From assembly GCF_009910705.1 (NCBI RefSeq), contig NZ_JAAAXJ010000007.1, forward strand, positions 62,001 through 126,000: a stretch of 64,000 nt of DNA, read 5' to 3'. This DNA comes from Microvirga arsenatis (GTDB lineage Bacteria; Pseudomonadota; Alphaproteobacteria; Rhizobiales; Beijerinckiaceae). The notes under the pieces were generated by a model. The model was given only the letters and a program-made list of their open reading frames with translations, ran no database searches and was not told the origin of the DNA. A program made the translations under genes and the position numbers. Shown piece after piece: positions 15,701 through 24,857 of the stretch. The stretch's first letter is position 1; every line of letters begins with the position of its first letter.

Positions 15701-16027
15701 ATGAATCGGTCAATACTATCCACGATGACCTTCTCAGGCATGGCTGCCATCGGGCAGTTCGTCCGCGTGCTCACGGGTCTCGTCAATGCGCTGAAGGATC
15801 GGCGAGAGGTCCGGCACCTCGCCGAGTTCGACGATCGCATGCTGAAGGACATCGGGCTCACCCGCGGCGACGTGCAAAGCGCGCTGTCGGAGCCGTTGCT
15901 GCACAACCCGTCTTCGGTGCTGGTGCGCAGTGCGGGGCAACACTCCCGTGGCGAGAGGTCTCGACCGCCAACCCGGCAGGTCCGCCCTGTCGTTCCGATG
16001 ATGAGGCCGGCGAAAGGCTGCGCCTAG
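15701..16027 (+). CDS. DUF1127-domain protein
   Basis: 108 residues. The DUF1127 core is LKDRREVRHLAEFDDRMLKDIGLTRGDVQSAL (about residues 38-69), the small arginine-rich domain common in alphaproteobacteria and also seen in regulators of phosphate or small-RNA metabolism. The remainder is low-complexity and basic. The start at 15701 has AAGGAGA eight bases upstream. The last 4 bases overlap the 3' end of the convergent DUF937 gene. The specific role here is unknown. Confidence 0.85.
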   Translation: MNRSILSTMTFSGMAAIGQFVRVLTGLVNALKDRREVRHLAEFDDRMLKDIGLTRGDVQSALSEPLLHNPSSVLVRSAGQHSRGERSRPPTRQVRPVVPMMRPAKGCA

Positions 16028-16770
16028 CTCTTGCTGCCGTCGGCCTTCCAGGCATCGGCGAAAATGGATTGCAGGGACGTGAGATACTGCATCTGCATCT
16101 CGCGTCCCTGCTTCATCATCTCGTCCAAGGAGGTGGCCGAGGAGGGAGCCGGAGGTTCCGGCTGCGGCGGCTCTGCGGGCGGCGGCATCTGGAAGAAGCC
16201 GGCGAACATCTCCTCAAAGGGATTGGCCGGCTTCTTGTCGGGAGACGCGGCCTTCATCCAGTTTGCCCAGAGATCCGTCCACGGATTGGCCGATTCCGAG
16301 GGAGTCTGCTGACTGTCCTTCGAGGCCGCGAAATTCTGGAAGGCCTGCGCATGCGCCATCATCCATTGCGACGTGCCGCCGGCCAGGATTCCCGCGAGCA
16401 CCGGCAGCATTTGCTGCATGGTGTCGGCGCTGATCCCTGCATAGCTCGCCGCCTGTTGCGCCACGCGCCGGCTGACGTCGTCGGAGCCGAAGATCTGGTC
16501 GAGCAGCTTTCGGCCTTCCTGCTGAGCCTGAGGGGTGAGGGGATTGCCGGCCGCCTGCCAGAAATTCTGGTAGGCCCCTCCCATCATGGATTGAAGCACG
16601 CGAGCCGGATCGCTCGAGGTCATGGCGTGCTGGAGCCCCATGGCGAAGGCGGGCATGAACGCTGCCATGGTCCGCTGCGGCTGGTCGCCTGAGAGATGAA
16701 ACTGCTGGGCAATGGCATTCAGCGCGGCGCTGGTCTGGGCCTGGCGCATCAGATCGAACCAGTTGAACAT
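16024..16770 (-). CDS. DUF937-family protein
   Basis: 248 residues beginning MFNWFDLMRQAQ. The N-terminal two thirds (AAFMPAFAMGLQ, LLDQIFGSDDVSRRVAQQAA, GISADTMQQMLPVLAGILAGG) match DUF937, an alanine/glutamine-rich domain of unknown function. The middle is proline-rich (MPPPAEPPQPEPPAPS). The C-terminus (LDEMMKQGREMQMQYLTSLQSIFADAW) resembles the amphipathic tail seen in phasin-associated proteins. A role near polyhydroxyalkanoate granules is only a guess. CGAGGAGG lies ahead of the ATG at 16770. An earlier in-frame start adds only seven residues. Confidence 0.75.
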   Translation of the reverse strand: MFNWFDLMRQAQTSAALNAIAQQFHLSGDQPQRTMAAFMPAFAMGLQHAMTSSDPARVLQSMMGGAYQNFWQAAGNPLTPQAQQEGRKLLDQIFGSDDVSRRVAQQAASYAGISADTMQQMLPVLAGILAGGTSQWMMAHAQAFQNFAASKDSQQTPSESANPWTDLWANWMKAASPDKKPANPFEEMFAGFFQMPPPAEPPQPEPPAPSSATSLDEMMKQGREMQMQYLTSLQSIFADAWKADGSKS

Positions 16771-16808
16771 GGCAGCCTCCTCGAAACCCATACGCTAGAA
16801 ACGAGCCG

Positions 16809-18185
16809 TCACACCGCCGGGGCAGCCTGCCTCTCCAGGCGACGGATTGTCCAGAACGCGGTGATGACGGCGGCGATACCGAAGGCCACCGATCCGACGC
16901 CGATCCCGATCAGGGCCCCGTTCGGGCCGCCCCAATGGGCTCCGAGATAGGCGAAGGGAATCATGCCGAGCGTTGCACGGCCCCAGTTGAAGAAGGTCGA
17001 GAGCAGGGGGTAGCCCAGGTTGTTGAACGAGGCATTCGCCACGAAGACCAGGCTGATGAAGAACCAGATGAACCCGCTGAGCTGGCAGAAGAACCGCACG
17101 ATCTCGGCCGTTTCCGGCGGCGCCTTGAAGGCTTCGGTGATCGGAACCTGCACGAGGAACAGCACCAGCCATACACTTCCCACATAAACGACCGTGAAGG
17201 TAAGCGCATCCTTGAGCGTCTGGCGCATGCGGTCGTAGCGCTGAGCGCCCCAGTTCTGCCCGAGCACGGGCCCGATGGCGCCCGCCAGCGCGAAGACGCC
17301 GGCGAAGGCGACCGGCGTCACCCGGTCGATGATGGCGGAGGCAGCAACGGCCTGATCCCCGAACTGCGCCATGATGCTGGTGAAGAAGGCATTGGCGATG
17401 GGGGCCGCGATGTTGGTCAGGATCGCCGGAACCGCGATGGCGAAGAACGGCCGTGCATCGCGCAGGATCGATGCCAGCTTCGGCCTCTCGAGAAGATCGT
17501 GGCTGCGCGTCAGATACCGGTAGCCCACATAGAGGTAGGCCAGGCGCGCGATATTGATCGTCCAGGCAGCGCCGTTGGCCTTCATGTCGAGCGCGAAGAT
17601 CAGGATCGGGTCGAGGATCACGGTGACGGCCGCAACCGACAGGGTGGCATACATGCTGCGCTTGGCGTCGCCCGCGGCCCGCAGGATGGTGGAGAACGCC
17701 ATGCCGATCGCCATGAGCGCGTTGGTGGGCAGCGCGATCCAGAGGAAGCTGCGCGCCACCTCAACCGTCTGCGCGCCCGCGCCCATGGCGTTCAGGATGA
17801 GCGGGAGCAGCGGCAGCAGAACGAGGCTGACCACGGCTGCGACCGCTGCCATGAGGACGGTGCACGAGGTCGCGAGGCGCCGGGCGTCGTCGGGCCTGCG
17901 CGCGCCGAGCGCCCGCGAGACGAGGGCGCCGATGGGAATCATCAGGCCCACATTGATCGAGATGGTGAAGAACATCACCACCGTCGCAAGGCCGACGCCG
18001 GCGGTCATGCTCGGATCGTTGAGCCAGGAGATGTAGAGAAGCGAGACCAGATCGACGATGAAGATGGCGATCAGCCCGGCCGCGCCCGTGCTCGTCATCA
18101 CCAGCACATGGCGCATGGTGGAGCCGATGACGAAGCGTGGGACGTCCGCCTTTCCAAGCTCACCTGTCGAGGGACTTGCGTCCAT
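16809..18185 (-). CDS. MATE-family efflux transporter
   Basis: 458 residues with twelve predicted membrane helices in two homologous halves. Typical MATE patterns include DLVSLLYISWLNDPSMTAGVG near helix 1, GALVSRALGARRPDDARRLA after helix 2, and the second-half equivalent AGAIGPVLGQNWGAQRYDRMRQ. Members exchange Na+ or H+ for cationic drugs or metabolites. The ATG at 18185 overlaps the TGA of the upstream Kef-type gene by one base, so the two are co-translated. The functional pairing of these two exporters is unexplained. Confidence 0.93.
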   Translation of the reverse strand: MDASPSTGELGKADVPRFVIGSTMRHVLVMTSTGAAGLIAIFIVDLVSLLYISWLNDPSMTAGVGLATVVMFFTISINVGLMIPIGALVSRALGARRPDDARRLATSCTVLMAAVAAVVSLVLLPLLPLILNAMGAGAQTVEVARSFLWIALPTNALMAIGMAFSTILRAAGDAKRSMYATLSVAAVTVILDPILIFALDMKANGAAWTINIARLAYLYVGYRYLTRSHDLLERPKLASILRDARPFFAIAVPAILTNIAAPIANAFFTSIMAQFGDQAVAASAIIDRVTPVAFAGVFALAGAIGPVLGQNWGAQRYDRMRQTLKDALTFTVVYVGSVWLVLFLVQVPITEAFKAPPETAEIVRFFCQLSGFIWFFISLVFVANASFNNLGYPLLSTFFNWGRATLGMIPFAYLGAHWGGPNGALIGIGVGSVAFGIAAVITAFWTIRRLERQAAPAV

Positions 18186-20035
18186 CACATCACCCCTTCG
18201 CCGAGAATGTCCCGCGTCTCCGGGCTGAGGGCGCGCGCCTTGCCTGCGGGCGCCGTCAGCGGCTCGGGGGTAATCTTGGAGCCCATCACGAGTTCCGCGC
18301 CGCCCATGGCGCCGACCTCTTTTTGCAGGACCAGGCGGGCGATGTCGCGCTTGCGGACGTCGCTGGCGGCGGCAGCGGCCGCGCTGGGTTCGACCCCGAG
18401 CTCCTCGAGCGCCGCGCGCCCGAAGACGATCGCGGATTCGAAGACCTCGCGGATCTGGTAGTCCACGTCGCGATTCATGAGCTCAATGGCATGGATGCGG
18501 TCGAAGGCGCGGACGAAGCTGCGGGCGTTCTGGAAATTCTCGTGGATGATATCGATGATCTTCATCATCGCGTCGTGATCGTCGATGCAGATGCAGATCA
18601 TCTCGGCCTTCTCGGCGCCGGCGGCGCGCAGCACGTCGAGGCGCGTGCCGTCGCCGTAATAGACCTGGAGCCCGAAGCGTCCCGCATCGCGAATGCGCTC
18701 CACGTTCGTGTCGATCACGGTGGCCTGAATGCCCTGCGCCAGGAGAACCTGGTTCACGATCTGGCCGAAACGGCCGAAGCCGATCACGAGGACGCGGCTT
18801 TCCAGCACTCCTTCGGCGCCATGAAGCGTGGGCGCGTCCGGCTCCTCCTCGGCGGCGCGGCGGCTGGCGAGGAGTTTTTCGACGAGGGTCGACAGAAGCG
18901 GCCCCAGCAGCATCGTGATGGCGGCCAGCGCCGTGACCGGCTGCGCCTCGGCGGGGGCCATGAGGCCGAGGCTCATGGCCAGGGGGATCAGCACGAAGGT
19001 GAATTCGCCCGCGGGGCACAGGATGGTGCCGGAGCGCAGGCCGTCGCGCCAGCTCGCCCCGAACAGCCTGGACAAAAGGGCCAGGAGCACGGTCTTGCCG
19101 AGGAGGACCGTCGGCACGGCAACGGCCAGGATCAGCCATTGCTCCCGAACCAGGGCCAGGTCGATGGACATGCCCACGCTCATGAAGAACAGGCCGAGCA
19201 GCATGCCGCGGAAGGGCTCGATGTCGGCCTCCAACTGGTGCCGGAAGTTCGACTCGGCCAGCAGAAGCCCTGCCAGGAAGGCGCCCATGGCCATGGACAG
19301 GCCGACCTCCTGCATGAAAAGGGCAGCGCCGAGCACCACGAGCAGCGCGGAGGCGGTCATCACCTCCCGGGCGCCGCTGCGGGCAAGGATCCGGAAGAAC
19401 GGGTTGAGCCCGTACCGGCCGACCAGAACCACGGCCGCGATGCCCACAAGCGCCTCGCCGACAGCCAGGAGACGGTCTGCGAGGGAACCCTGTTCCGCGG
19501 CCGCTCCGGAGGCCAGCAGCGGCAGGAGCGCGAGCAGAGGGACCACGGACAGGTCCTGGAAGAGCAGGATGGCGAAGGAGCGCTGACCATAGGGGGTCTG
19601 CAGGTCGTTGCGCTCCCCCAGCATCTGGAGGGCGATGGCCGTGGCCGAGAGGGCCAGGGCGACGCCGGTGACGAAGGAGGCTGCCGGCGAGAAGCCCACG
19701 GCCATGGCAGCGCTGCCGAGACAGATGGCGGTCACCGCCATCTGCGCGAAGCCAAGGCCGAAGATGTCCCGCTTCATCTCCCAGAGGTGGGACAGCTTCA
19801 GCTCGAGCCCGACGATGAACAGCAGCAGGACCACCCCGAGCTCGGCGACGGTGGCGATGGTCTGCGGATCCTCCACGAGGCTCAGGCCCGAGGGGCCGAT
19901 GGCGACGCCCGCCGCCAGGTAGCCCAGGACGGCGCTCAACCCCATGAGCCGGAACACGGGAACGGCAACGACGGCCGCCCCGCAGAAGGTGAGGATGGGT
20001 GGGAGGAAGCTGACGTGGGAAGCCGTGGATGCCAT
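18185..20035 (-). CDS. CPA2-family monovalent cation:proton antiporter (KefB/KefC-like)
   Basis: 616 residues. Residues 1-395 form the Na+/H+ exchanger-type membrane domain with GYLAAGVAIGPSGL and FQDLSVVPLLALLPLL. A cytosolic RCK/TrkA-N domain follows from about 415 (RVLVIGFGRFGQIVNQVLL), a Rossmann nucleotide-binding site. Family members couple K+ or Na+ efflux to H+ uptake and are gated by nucleotides or glutathione adducts. It is the first gene of a two-gene unit with the MATE exporter. The flavodoxin-fold ancillary protein used by KefB/C is not adjacent; a candidate of that fold lies 38 kb away at 57.8 kb. Confidence 0.93.
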   Translation of the reverse strand: MASTASHVSFLPPILTFCGAAVVAVPVFRLMGLSAVLGYLAAGVAIGPSGLSLVEDPQTIATVAELGVVLLLFIVGLELKLSHLWEMKRDIFGLGFAQMAVTAICLGSAAMAVGFSPAASFVTGVALALSATAIALQMLGERNDLQTPYGQRSFAILLFQDLSVVPLLALLPLLASGAAAEQGSLADRLLAVGEALVGIAAVVLVGRYGLNPFFRILARSGAREVMTASALLVVLGAALFMQEVGLSMAMGAFLAGLLLAESNFRHQLEADIEPFRGMLLGLFFMSVGMSIDLALVREQWLILAVAVPTVLLGKTVLLALLSRLFGASWRDGLRSGTILCPAGEFTFVLIPLAMSLGLMAPAEAQPVTALAAITMLLGPLLSTLVEKLLASRRAAEEEPDAPTLHGAEGVLESRVLVIGFGRFGQIVNQVLLAQGIQATVIDTNVERIRDAGRFGLQVYYGDGTRLDVLRAAGAEKAEMICICIDDHDAMMKIIDIIHENFQNARSFVRAFDRIHAIELMNRDVDYQIREVFESAIVFGRAALEELGVEPSAAAAAASDVRKRDIARLVLQKEVGAMGGAELVMGSKITPEPLTAPAGKARALSPETRDILGEGVM

Positions 20036-20213
20036 GGGTGATCGGGGAGGTGAAAAGCTGTTTCACCTTTCTAGGGATTCTTGGGCTTAGGCGCGAGCGT
20101 TTCTTGAAGGAGATCGTCCATCGGGTGTCTCACCGCACGCGCTGCTCCCTCTCCCGCCCGGGAGAGGGGATGTCCCCGATGTCATCCCCGCCGCGAATAA
20201 CCGTCGCTCCCGC

Positions 20214-20242
20214 TTGACAGGAGGGGCTCGGTCTCGCCACAT
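20214..20242 (+). promoter_or_regulatory. Possible promoter of ispH
   Basis: A perfect TTGACA is followed after 17 bases by CCACAT, a weak -10, ending 10 bases before the ispH ATG. If used, the transcript would be nearly leaderless. Upstream (20127-20170) is a short palindrome of CTCTCCCGCCCGGGAGAG type. Confidence 0.35.
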
Positions 20243-20251
20243 CGGCTCATC

Positions 20252-21211
20252 ATGACCAAGCCCCCTCTCGACATCCTGCTCTGTGCCCCGCGCGGCTTCT
20301 GCGCCGGGGTCGTCCGTGCCATCGATGCGGTCGAGAAGGCGCTCGCCATCCATGGTGCGCCGGTCTATGTGCGGCACGAGATCGTGCACAACAAATACGT
20401 GGTGGAAAACCTCAGGCGGAAGGGGGCGGTCTTCGTCCGGGAGCTCGACGAGGTGCCGGACACGGATGCCCCGGTGATCTTCTCGGCCCACGGCGTTCCG
20501 AAGTCGGTGCCGGACGCAGCCCAGGCCCGCAACCTCTTCGCCATCGATGCCACATGCCCGCTCGTGACCAAGGTCCACCGGGAGGCGCAGATCCACCACA
20601 AGCGCGGCCGCCACATCATCCTGATCGGCCATGCGGGCCACCCCGAGGTCATCGGCACCATGGGCCAGCTGCCCCAGGGCGCCGTGACCCTGGTCGAGAC
20701 GGTGGACGACATCGCCCGGCTCCAGCCCGAAGATCCCAGGAACCTGGCCTTCGTGACGCAGACGACGCTCTCCGTGGACGACACCCAGGACATGGTCGAT
20801 GCGCTGAAGGCCCGCTTCCCCGCCATCGTCGGGCCGCACAAGGAGGACATCTGCTACGCCACCACCAACCGCCAGGGTGCGGTCAAGCGGGTGGCGCCGC
20901 AGGTGGAGGCCATGATCGTGGTGGGCTCGCCCAATTCCTCCAACTCCCAGCGCCTGCGCGAGGTCGCGGAGCGCGAGGGCTGCCCCCTGGTGCGGCTGAT
21001 CCTGCGGGCGGAGGACATTGACTGGAGCCTGTTCGGCAGCATCCGGACGCTCGGCATCACGGCCGGCGCCTCGGCGCCCGAGATCCTGGTGGAAGAGATC
21101 ATCGACGCCTTTGCCGAGCGCTACGAGGTCTCGGTCGAGAGCGTGTCCACGGCGGACGAGAGCGTGTTCTTTCCTTTGCCGCGCGAGTTGCGTGAGCAGG
21201 CGGCGGAGTAG
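20252..21211 (+). CDS. ispH: 4-hydroxy-3-methylbut-2-enyl diphosphate reductase
   Basis: 319 residues. It catalyses the last step of the MEP isoprenoid pathway, reducing HMBPP to IPP and DMAPP with a [4Fe-4S] cluster. The three cluster cysteines are visible in [23 protein letters not shown] and [10 protein letters not shown], with the catalytic glutamate in the HEIVHN / GTMGQ neighbourhood and SSNSQRL near the C-terminus. It heads a compact + strand unit with thrB and rnhA, an order also found in other Rhizobiales near cytochrome oxidase genes. Confidence 0.96.
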   Translation: MTKPPLDILLCAPRGFCAGVVRAIDAVEKALAIHGAPVYVRHEIVHNKYVVENLRRKGAVFVRELDEVPDTDAPVIFSAHGVPKSVPDAAQARNLFAIDATCPLVTKVHREAQIHHKRGRHIILIGHAGHPEVIGTMGQLPQGAVTLVETVDDIARLQPEDPRNLAFVTQTTLSVDDTQDMVDALKARFPAIVGPHKEDICYATTNRQGAVKRVAPQVEAMIVVGSPNSSNSQRLREVAEREGCPLVRLILRAEDIDWSLFGSIRTLGITAGASAPEILVEEIIDAFAERYEVSVESVSTADESVFFPLPRELREQAAE

Positions 21212-21214
21212 GCG

Positions 21215-22180
21215 GTGGCGGTCTATACGGAAGTCAGCGACGAAGAGCTTTCCGCCTTCCTCGAAACCTACGACATCGGCACGGTGCTGTCCTACAAGGG
21301 CATCGCCGAGGGGGTGGAGAACACCAACTACTTCCTCCACACCACCAGGGGCTCCTACATCCTGACCCTCTACGAGAAGCGGGTGCGGGAGGCGGATTTG
21401 CCCTTCTTCCTCGGCCTCATGCAGCATCTGGCGCGCAAGGGGCTGAACTGCCCGCTGCCGGTCAACAACCGCCGGGGCGAGGCCCTGGGGCGGGTCGCCG
21501 GGCGGCCCGCCGTGATCATCACCTTCCTGGACGGAATCGCGGTGCGCCGTCCCACGGCGCAGCATTGCGGGGCGCTGGGCGCGGCGCTGGCGAAGCTGCA
21601 CCTCGCGGGCCAGGATTTCCCCATGCAGCGGCCCAATGCCCTGTCGCTGGAGGCATGGGCGCCGCTCTTCGCCCAGGCGGAGGCCCAGGCCGACACGGTG
21701 TCCCCTGGCCTCGCCGAGCGGACGCGGCGGGAGCTGGCGGATCTCGAGGCCTCCTGGCCGCGGGGTCTGCCCACCGGCATCGTCCATGCCGACCTTTTCA
21801 CCGACAACGTGTTCTTCATCGGCCCCGAGGTCTCGGGTCTGATCGACTTCTACTTCGCCTGCACGGACGCCTTCGCCTACGACGTGGCCATCTGCCTCAA
21901 TGCCTGGTGCTTCGAGACCGACGGCTCGTTCAACCTCACCAAGGGCCGGGCGATGCTGGCAGGCTACCAGTCGGTGCGCCGGCTCGGCGCGGACGAGATC
22001 GAAGCCCTGCCGGCGCTCTGCCGCGGCTCGGCCATGCGCTTCATGCTGACCCGGCTGGTGGACTGGCTCAACGTGCCGCCGGGGGCGCTGGTGAAGCCGA
22101 AGGACCCGCTCGAGTACGACCGGAAGCTCAACTTCCACCGCCATGTGCGGCACGCGCGCGAATACGGGCTTGAGGCATGA
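21215..22180 (+). CDS. thrB: Homoserine kinase, aminoglycoside-phosphotransferase type
   Basis: 321 residues, GTG start 3 bases after the ispH stop. It phosphorylates homoserine for threonine synthesis; its pathway partner thrC lies 7 kb away at 29.2-30.6 kb. The fold is the APH/choline-kinase type of alphaproteobacterial ThrB, not the GHMP type. Visible are [10 protein letters not shown] at the nucleotide loop, the catalytic-loop motif [14 protein letters not shown] and the metal-binding [10 protein letters not shown]. The last 4 bases overlap the rnhA start. Confidence 0.95.
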   Translation: MAVYTEVSDEELSAFLETYDIGTVLSYKGIAEGVENTNYFLHTTRGSYILTLYEKRVREADLPFFLGLMQHLARKGLNCPLPVNNRRGEALGRVAGRPAVIITFLDGIAVRRPTAQHCGALGAALAKLHLAGQDFPMQRPNALSLEAWAPLFAQAEAQADTVSPGLAERTRRELADLEASWPRGLPTGIVHADLFTDNVFFIGPEVSGLIDFYFACTDAFAYDVAICLNAWCFETDGSFNLTKGRAMLAGYQSVRRLGADEIEALPALCRGSAMRFMLTRLVDWLNVPPGALVKPKDPLEYDRKLNFHRHVRHAREYGLEA

Positions 22181-22644
22181 GCGAGACCGAGCGCGTGACG
22201 ATCTATACGGACGGGGCCTGCTCGGGCAATCCGGGGCCCGGCGGCTGGGCGGCCATCCTCTCCTTCAAGGGCAAGGAGAAGGAGATCTCGGGCGGGGAGG
22301 CGCAGACCACCAACAACCGCATGGAGATCCGCGCCGCCATCGAGGGGCTGAACGCCCTCAAGCGCTCCTGCACGGTCGACCTGTTCACCGATTCCCAGTA
22401 CGTGCGCCAGGGCATCACCCAATGGATGCACAACTGGAAGCGGCGCGGCTGGCGCACCGCCGACAACAAGCCGGTGAAGAACGAGGATCTCTGGCGCGAG
22501 CTCGACGAGGCGGCCTCCCGGCACAAGGTGGCCTGGCATTGGGTCAAGGGCCATGCGGACGACCCGGTCAACATCCGCGTCGACGAGCTGGCGGTCGCGG
22601 CGATGCAGCCGTTCAAGAGGCGAGGCCGGAGGGCCAGCGTCTAA
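22177..22644 (+). CDS. rnhA: Ribonuclease HI
   Basis: 155 residues. It degrades the RNA strand of RNA-DNA hybrids. Acidic active-site residues are in [25 protein letters not shown] and LFTDSQYV, with the terminal metal ligand in VNIRVDELA and the flexible histidine in KGHADDP. The length is normal for the family. It is translationally coupled to thrB through an ATGA overlap. Downstream is a palindromic repeat. Confidence 0.96.
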   Translation: MSETERVTIYTDGACSGNPGPGGWAAILSFKGKEKEISGGEAQTTNNRMEIRAAIEGLNALKRSCTVDLFTDSQYVRQGITQWMHNWKRRGWRTADNKPVKNEDLWRELDEAASRHKVAWHWVKGHADDPVNIRVDELAVAAMQPFKRRGRRASV

Positions 22645-22669
22645 CGTTCTGGGATGAATTTCGGATGTC

Positions 22670-22692
22670 ATGGCCGGGCTTGTCCCGGCCAT
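22670..22692. repeat. Short palindrome (REP-like)
   Basis: ATGGCCGGG-CTTGT-CCCGGCCAT, a perfect 9-bp stem without a T-tract, between rnhA and the convergent peroxiredoxin gene. It could also help stop transcription from either side. A degenerate relative is at 57303-57335. Confidence 0.6.
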
Positions 22693-22769
22693 CCCGCTTG
22701 TTTGAAGCGCCTCCGTCGCTGATCGGGATCACCGGCACAAGGCGGGTGATGACGAAGGCGGTGAATTTT

Positions 22770-23252
22770 TCAGAGATCCTTCAGGAGGTTCTCGGCACCG
22801 GAATGCTGCGCCTTGGAGGGTGAGTCCTCCACGTTGAGCGCCTTAACCACGCCGTCCTCGACCACCATGGAATAGCGCTGGGAGCGGGTGCCGAGGCCGA
22901 AGCCGGAGCCGTCCATGGACAGGCCGATGGACTTGGCGAAGTCGGCATTGCCGTCGGAGATGAACTCGATGCCCTCGGCGCCGGCGGACTTGCCCCAGGC
23001 GTCCAGCACGAAGACGTCGTTGACCGAGGTGACCAGAATGGCATCGACGCCCTTGGCCAGGATCTCGTCCTTCTTCTGCACGTAGCCGGGCAGGTGGTTG
23101 CGGTGGCAGGTGGGCGTGAAGGCTCCGGGGACGGCGACGAGAACCACCTTGCGGCCCTTGAACAGGTCGTCCGTGGTCTTGGCCACGGGACCGTCGGGGG
23201 TCATCACGCGGAAAGTGACCTGGGGCAGGCGTTCTCCAACCTGAATCGGCAT
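22770..23252 (-). CDS. Peroxiredoxin (Prx5/AhpE-like, one cysteine)
   Basis: 160 residues. It reduces hydrogen peroxide and alkyl hydroperoxides. The peroxidatic cysteine is in VPGAFTPTCHRNHLPGY, the typical Prx5 block, and SRYSM-like R-S-Q-R-Y-S-M supplies the conserved arginine. No second cysteine occurs anywhere in the protein, so it should recycle through an external thiol such as glutathione/glutaredoxin. The ATG at 23252 is preferred because TTGGAGAA is its ribosome-binding site; the apparent longer frame starts at that TTG. It is monocistronic and convergent with rnhA. Confidence 0.93.
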   Translation of the reverse strand: MPIQVGERLPQVTFRVMTPDGPVAKTTDDLFKGRKVVLVAVPGAFTPTCHRNHLPGYVQKKDEILAKGVDAILVTSVNDVFVLDAWGKSAGAEGIEFISDGNADFAKSIGLSMDGSGFGLGTRSQRYSMVVEDGVVKALNVEDSPSKAQHSGAENLLKDL

Positions 23253-23294
23253 GGGCACGTTCTCCAAAGCTATGCCATTGATGATGGGCCATCC

Positions 23295-24122
23295 CTAGCG
23301 TGGGACGCCGCTGCCGTCGAGGTCGATCTGCGTCTCCACCGCCTGACCGTCCGCGACGAGGGTCAGCACGACCGGCACCCTGCCCGAAGCGTCCTTCGGC
23401 TTCTCCTCGACCGTGACGGCGATGCGGCCGGCCTCATCAGGCGCGGAGGTCGAGAGGTACCAGTGTTCGGGCCCCTCGGCGAAGAGGGCCGGCTTCGCGC
23501 CCGAGGGAGCGCGGATGGTGGCGGTGAAGGCAGGCTTGCCTCCGGAAAGCGGGGCAACGGAGAGCACCGACAGCGGCCCCTGCGCCCCCAGGGCCTGCGG
23601 CACCGGCACCTTGGCCAGGGCAGCCTCGATGGCTCCGCGGCTTGAGGCGGCCCCCGACAGGTCCAGGGCGAGGTTCGCATGGGCGGGGATGCAGATGTCC
23701 TTGCAGACCCCGTATTCGAGGCTCAGGGCCAGCTTGACCGGCCTGCTCCTGTCCTTCGCCTTCACGAGCACCGGCAGCACCACCTGCTTGGCATAGACGT
23801 AGGTGACGCCTGCGGCATCCTCGTGCCGGGCGGGGGCAGGCCAGCGGATCTCGGCGCTCGCGAGGTTCTCCGAGCCGGACCAGTCGAAGCGGGGCGGCAG
23901 TCCGGAATCGCCCGGGGTGCGCCAGTAGGTCTTGAACCCGGGATCCAGGGTGATCTCGACGCCCGCAAGCTGGGCCTCGCCCTGTTCGCCCCCCGCGATC
24001 AGGCGGGCGCGGGAATGGAACCCTTGGGCGCTGGCGGAAGGCTTGAGGGCTTGCGCACCGGCAGTCGCGAGGGACACAATCAAAAAAATCGCGGCTGAAG
24101 CGGCGCGAAGCATGAATGCCAT
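23295..24122 (-). CDS. Periplasmic DsbD N-terminal-domain-like protein
   Basis: 275 residues. A signal peptide (IFLIVSLATAGAQA) directs export. The mature part matches the DsbD alpha-domain family: VEITLDPGFKTYWRTPGDSGLPPRFDWSGS, and LEYGVCKDICIPAHA with the paired cysteines of the redox-active immunoglobulin fold. Family proteins receive electrons from an inner-membrane partner and pass them to periplasmic disulfide or copper-handling proteins. The DsbD membrane and thioredoxin domains are missing, so it needs a separate CcdA/ScsB-like partner that is not nearby. The start at 24122 has GGGAGG upstream. The peroxiredoxin gene lies 42 bases downstream. Confidence 0.85.
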   Translation of the reverse strand: MAFMLRAASAAIFLIVSLATAGAQALKPSASAQGFHSRARLIAGGEQGEAQLAGVEITLDPGFKTYWRTPGDSGLPPRFDWSGSENLASAEIRWPAPARHEDAAGVTYVYAKQVVLPVLVKAKDRSRPVKLALSLEYGVCKDICIPAHANLALDLSGAASSRGAIEAALAKVPVPQALGAQGPLSVLSVAPLSGGKPAFTATIRAPSGAKPALFAEGPEHWYLSTSAPDEAGRIAVTVEEKPKDASGRVPVVLTLVADGQAVETQIDLDGSGVPR

Positions 24123-24226
24123 GGAACTGACGCCTCCCTGAGGCACTTCCCTTATGCGTTTATCCTCGGGTCTGCCATCCACGATCCTGTGATTGGGCGG
24201 CCAGCCCGGCAAGGCAGATTGTAGAT

Positions 24227-24838
24227 ATGGGCTCTCAGATACCTTCATACGGCACCGAAACCCCTTACCTGGACGGGCAGCTCATCGTGGCCATGCCGGG
24301 CATGGTCGACGAGCGCTTCGCGCGCGCGGTCATCTATATCTGCGCCCATTCGGCGGAAGGGGCGATGGGGATCATCCTCAACCGGCCGGCCGCCCACCTG
24401 AACATGCCCGATCTCCTGGTACAGCTCGAGATCCTTCCGGAGGTCGAGCGCATCCGGCTGCCGCAGCGGGTGGAGAACATGCAGGTGCTCATGGGCGGGC
24501 CCGTGGAGACGAGCCGCGGCTTCGTGCTCCATTCGCCGGACTTCCACATCGCCCAATCGACGCTGCCCATCGACGACAGCATCTGCCTCACCGCCACCAT
24601 CGACATCCTGCGCGCCATCGCCGCCGGTCGCGGGCCTCAGAACGCGGTGCTCGCGCTGGGCTATGCCGGCTGGGGCGCAGGCCAGCTGGAGATGGAACTG
24701 CAGGCCAACGGCTGGCTCAACACTCCGGCCGATGCGGAACTCGTCTTCAACACCGCCGCCGATCTTCGCTACGAGATGGCCCTGCGCAAGATCGGCATCG
24801 AGCCCGCCATGCTGTCCATGGAAGCCGGCCACGCCTGA
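24227..24838 (+). CDS. YqgE/AlgH family protein
   Basis: 203 residues of the DUF179 family. It has [34 protein letters not shown] and [17 protein letters not shown], then [13 protein letters not shown] near 150. The fold is known but the function is not settled, despite an old link to alginate regulation in Pseudomonas. The gene is divergent from the DsbD-N-like gene and convergent with the GGDEF-EAL gene, leaving only 19 bases between stops. No partner is indicated by context. Confidence 0.93.
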   Translation: MGSQIPSYGTETPYLDGQLIVAMPGMVDERFARAVIYICAHSAEGAMGIILNRPAAHLNMPDLLVQLEILPEVERIRLPQRVENMQVLMGGPVETSRGFVLHSPDFHIAQSTLPIDDSICLTATIDILRAIAAGRGPQNAVLALGYAGWGAGQLEMELQANGWLNTPADAELVFNTAADLRYEMALRKIGIEPAMLSMEAGHA

Positions 24839-24857
24839 AGCCTGACCGGCGGGCCTG

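Noticed and set aside
16935-20041. Long plus-strand open frames opposite the MATE and Kef-type genes
   Set aside because: They mirror the codon structure of the minus-strand genes in GC-rich DNA. The translations are low-complexity and match no family, while the minus strand shows clear transporter domains.
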